DNA of 9,979 nucleotides from Silvimonas sp. JCM 19000 (GTDB taxonomy: Bacteria; Pseudomonadota; Gammaproteobacteria; Burkholderiales; Chitinibacteraceae). This document shows positions 8,709 through 9,979 of this stretch, one piece after another; the first letter of the stretch is position 1; each line of letters begins with the position of its first letter. The notes under the pieces were generated by a model, which saw only the letters and a list, made by a program, of their open reading frames with translations, did no database searches and was not told the origin of the DNA. A program made the translations under genes and the position numbers. The stretch covers positions 1 to 9,979 of the forward strand of contig BBFD01000149.1 in NCBI GenBank assembly GCA_001313065.1, written 5' to 3'.

Positions 8709-9561
8709 TTAGTGCCCACCGGCAGCAGATGCAGCAGACGCGGCGACCCCCGCCGCTGTTGATGCCGCAGCGGGCGCGGCGGCCTTTTTCACCGGCGGAA
8801 TACCCCGCCCGAAGTGGGCAGCGTTGATGTCGATGTAATCAATAAAGCTGCCATCGGCGCTGTGGAATGCCGCTATGCAGCCACCAAACGGGCCCGACAC
8901 TTCCAGCATGGTGACGGCGTCGGCTTGTACGTTGTGCTTGCGATAGAACGCATCCAGCTTGTTCTTGCTGGCTTCTTCCAGCCGCTTGGGGATCACCAGC
9001 CCGTTGGTACGCGTGATATTCCAGTGCGCCTGCACCGGCTCCAGCCGCTCGGTAAATTCTTTGGGAAAACCGCTCTGCATAAACTCGGCCACCAGCATGT
9101 GCGCTGCTTCTTCGCCGTCCTTGCCCGGCCGTACTGCCAACAAAGGCGGGCGCAGCTTGGAGCCGCTAATCAGCCTGGCGATCTCGGCACGCGGCGCGCC
9201 GTTGGCCAGGTCATAGTCATGCAACGAGGTGATGCGCCCATCCAGAACCACCGCCACATAGGGCCGCTGCTGGTAAATGGTGTAGACGCCAAAGCTGAGT
9301 GCGCTCAGTTGCAGCACTGCAATCAGCGTCATATCAACGGCCAGTGCCAGCCGGGTTTTTTTTCAGATTGAACAGCAATAGCATCATGGCCGGGCCCATG
9401 ACCAGATCGACACCCGCGGTAATGCGCAGGCCCTGGAACAGACCGTTAACCTGGTAATACGGCCAGGGGTACCAGAGCGTAGTCATGGCGCCGATAACAA
9501 GGCCGAAGATCAAAACGCTTGATAGCAGATGGATCAAGGCCGCTTTCAGGCGTACGGGCAT
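8709..9561 (-). CDS. TfpX/TfpZ-type type IV pilin accessory membrane protein, one frameshift
   Basis: The reconstructed protein is 283 residues. TfpX/TfpZ proteins are inner-membrane accessory factors associated with type IV pilins; their mechanism is not well defined. Three membrane spans fit the family: residues about 7-29, 45-64 and 71-95. Family-like motifs are RLKAALIHLL at the start, WYPWPYY after the first span, GVDLVMGP in the second and YTIYQQRP at the end of the third. A soluble, probably periplasmic domain follows (about 100-255), and the protein ends in an unusual Ala-rich tail (about 258-283). The frame breaks at 9356-9363: eight Ts on the plus strand where seven restore NLKKTRLALAVD. 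Without correction the pieces are 9334-9561 and 8709-9332. The ATG at 9559-9561 is preceded by AGGA at nine bases. No pilin gene is visible in the window. The GT9-like gene follows after three bases. Confidence 0.82.
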
Positions 9562-9686
9562 GGTGAGCTGTCCTGTGGTTTTGCAGATGGACGCGAGCTT
9601 ACAACATGCGGCACACGGCGAAAACGGCGGATGCGCAACTGGCCGTCTGGCGCGGTTGGACGGGCCCGACGCGACGCGCAGACCAC

Positions 9687-9712
9687 AAAAAAGGCGCACC
9701 GGAGTGCGCCTT
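9687..9712 (-). terminator. Rho-independent terminator of the glycine-zipper gene
   Basis: On the minus strand AAGGCGCAC and GTGCGCCTT form a perfect 9-bp stem with a 4-nt loop (9691-9712), followed by six Ts (9687-9692 on the plus strand read as A). It lies 29 bp after the glycine-zipper stop codon and insulates that gene from the TfpZ-like gene. Confidence 0.88.
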
Positions 9713-9741
9713 GCTGGCAAAACGTGGTTGTTCGGGCTGAC

Positions 9742-9979
9742 TTAATCGGCGCTCAGCGTATCGCCGTTGGCGCGTACGCGTTCGCCCGAAGTAAAGCCGG
9801 GCTTTTCCTTGTAGCTAAAGCTGCGGCTGGAGCCATCGTCAAACGCCACATGCACCACGTAATCGGTGGTGGTCCGCACGTGTTTCTCGACCGTATTACC
9901 GGCCAGTGCACCACCTAAAGCACCGGCCACCGTGGCCAGGGTGCGGCCGCGACCGTTACCGATCTGATTGCCGACCAGG
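9742..9979 (-). CDS. Glycine zipper 2TM domain envelope protein (SlyB-like), 5' end outside the window
   Basis: The last 78 residues are visible. The frame stays open to the right edge, so the N-terminus, with any lipoprotein signal, is missing. The visible start is a glycine zipper: LVGNQIGNGRGR then VAGALGGALAGN, the alternating Gly/Ala spacing of the Rickettsia 17-kDa antigen/SlyB family (glycine zipper 2TM domain). A basic EKHVR and a short beta-strand domain follow (YVVHVAFDDGSSRSFSY, then KPGFTSGERVR). Such proteins are usually small outer-membrane lipoproteins linked to envelope integrity; that role is inferred. No frameshift is visible. An internal GTG at 9928-9930 is in frame but unlikely to be the start, because the zipper extends upstream of it. 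Confidence 0.85.
   Translation of the reverse strand, partial: LVGNQIGNGRGRTLATVAGALGGALAGNTVEKHVRTTTDYVVHVAFDDGSSRSFSYKEKPGFTSGERVRANGDTLSAD

Noticed and set aside
7949..9371. Plus-strand open frames opposite the glycosyltransferase and TfpZ-like genes (7949-8365, 8389-8652, 8814-9371)
   Set aside because: Antisense shadows caused by high GC; no ribosome sites or recognisable domains, while the minus strand carries family motifs.

Overview
The window is high-GC DNA with compact gene spacing. Its gene content looks betaproteobacterial, most likely Neisseriales (Chitinibacteraceae-like). This rests on three recognisable families: a giant FAD/Fe-S oxidoreductase of the DUF3683 type followed by a HIT protein, a TfpX/TfpZ-type pilin accessory protein, and a large PilZ-like protein. 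The taxonomic call is inference from gene families, not a database match.

Layout. Positions 1-151 are a tandem array of AAAGCC/AAAGC units that runs off the left edge. A small secreted orphan protein (223-723, minus) diverges from a roughly 1,297-residue FAD-linked oxidase / Fe-S oxidoreductase (1013-4901, plus). After an intergenic region with two hairpins and a good sigma70-like promoter comes a two-gene unit: a HIT-family hydrolase (5085-5500) and a 541-residue PilZ-like protein (5497-7120). That unit ends in a strong rho-independent terminator (7184-7207). A 100-residue orphan (7384-7686, plus) converges on a minus-strand pair, a TfpX/TfpZ-type membrane protein (8709-9561) and a GT9-like glycosyltransferase (7798-8705). 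The right edge holds the 3' part of a glycine-zipper 2TM protein (9742-9979, minus) with its own terminator.

The dominant feature is that almost every long gene is broken by single-base indels. I count eleven to thirteen shifts: seven in the oxidoreductase, one in HIT, two in the PilZ-like gene, one or two in GT9 and one in the TfpZ-like gene. Nearly all sit in short homopolymers. In each case, restoring one base (or removing one extra base) rejoins a conserved protein with no lost residues and no internal stops. Homopolymer length errors in the assembly explain this better than decay, so I annotate whole reconstructed genes and give the break points.

Functionally the window is mostly housekeeping: respiratory-type oxidation of a 2-hydroxy acid, nucleotide hydrolysis, possible c-di-GMP sensing, pilin accessory/glycan functions and envelope lipoprotein. 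I see no defence system, CRISPR array, insertion sequence or RNA gene. The most unusual objects are the mixed hexamer/pentamer repeat array and the TfpZ-like/GT9 pair.
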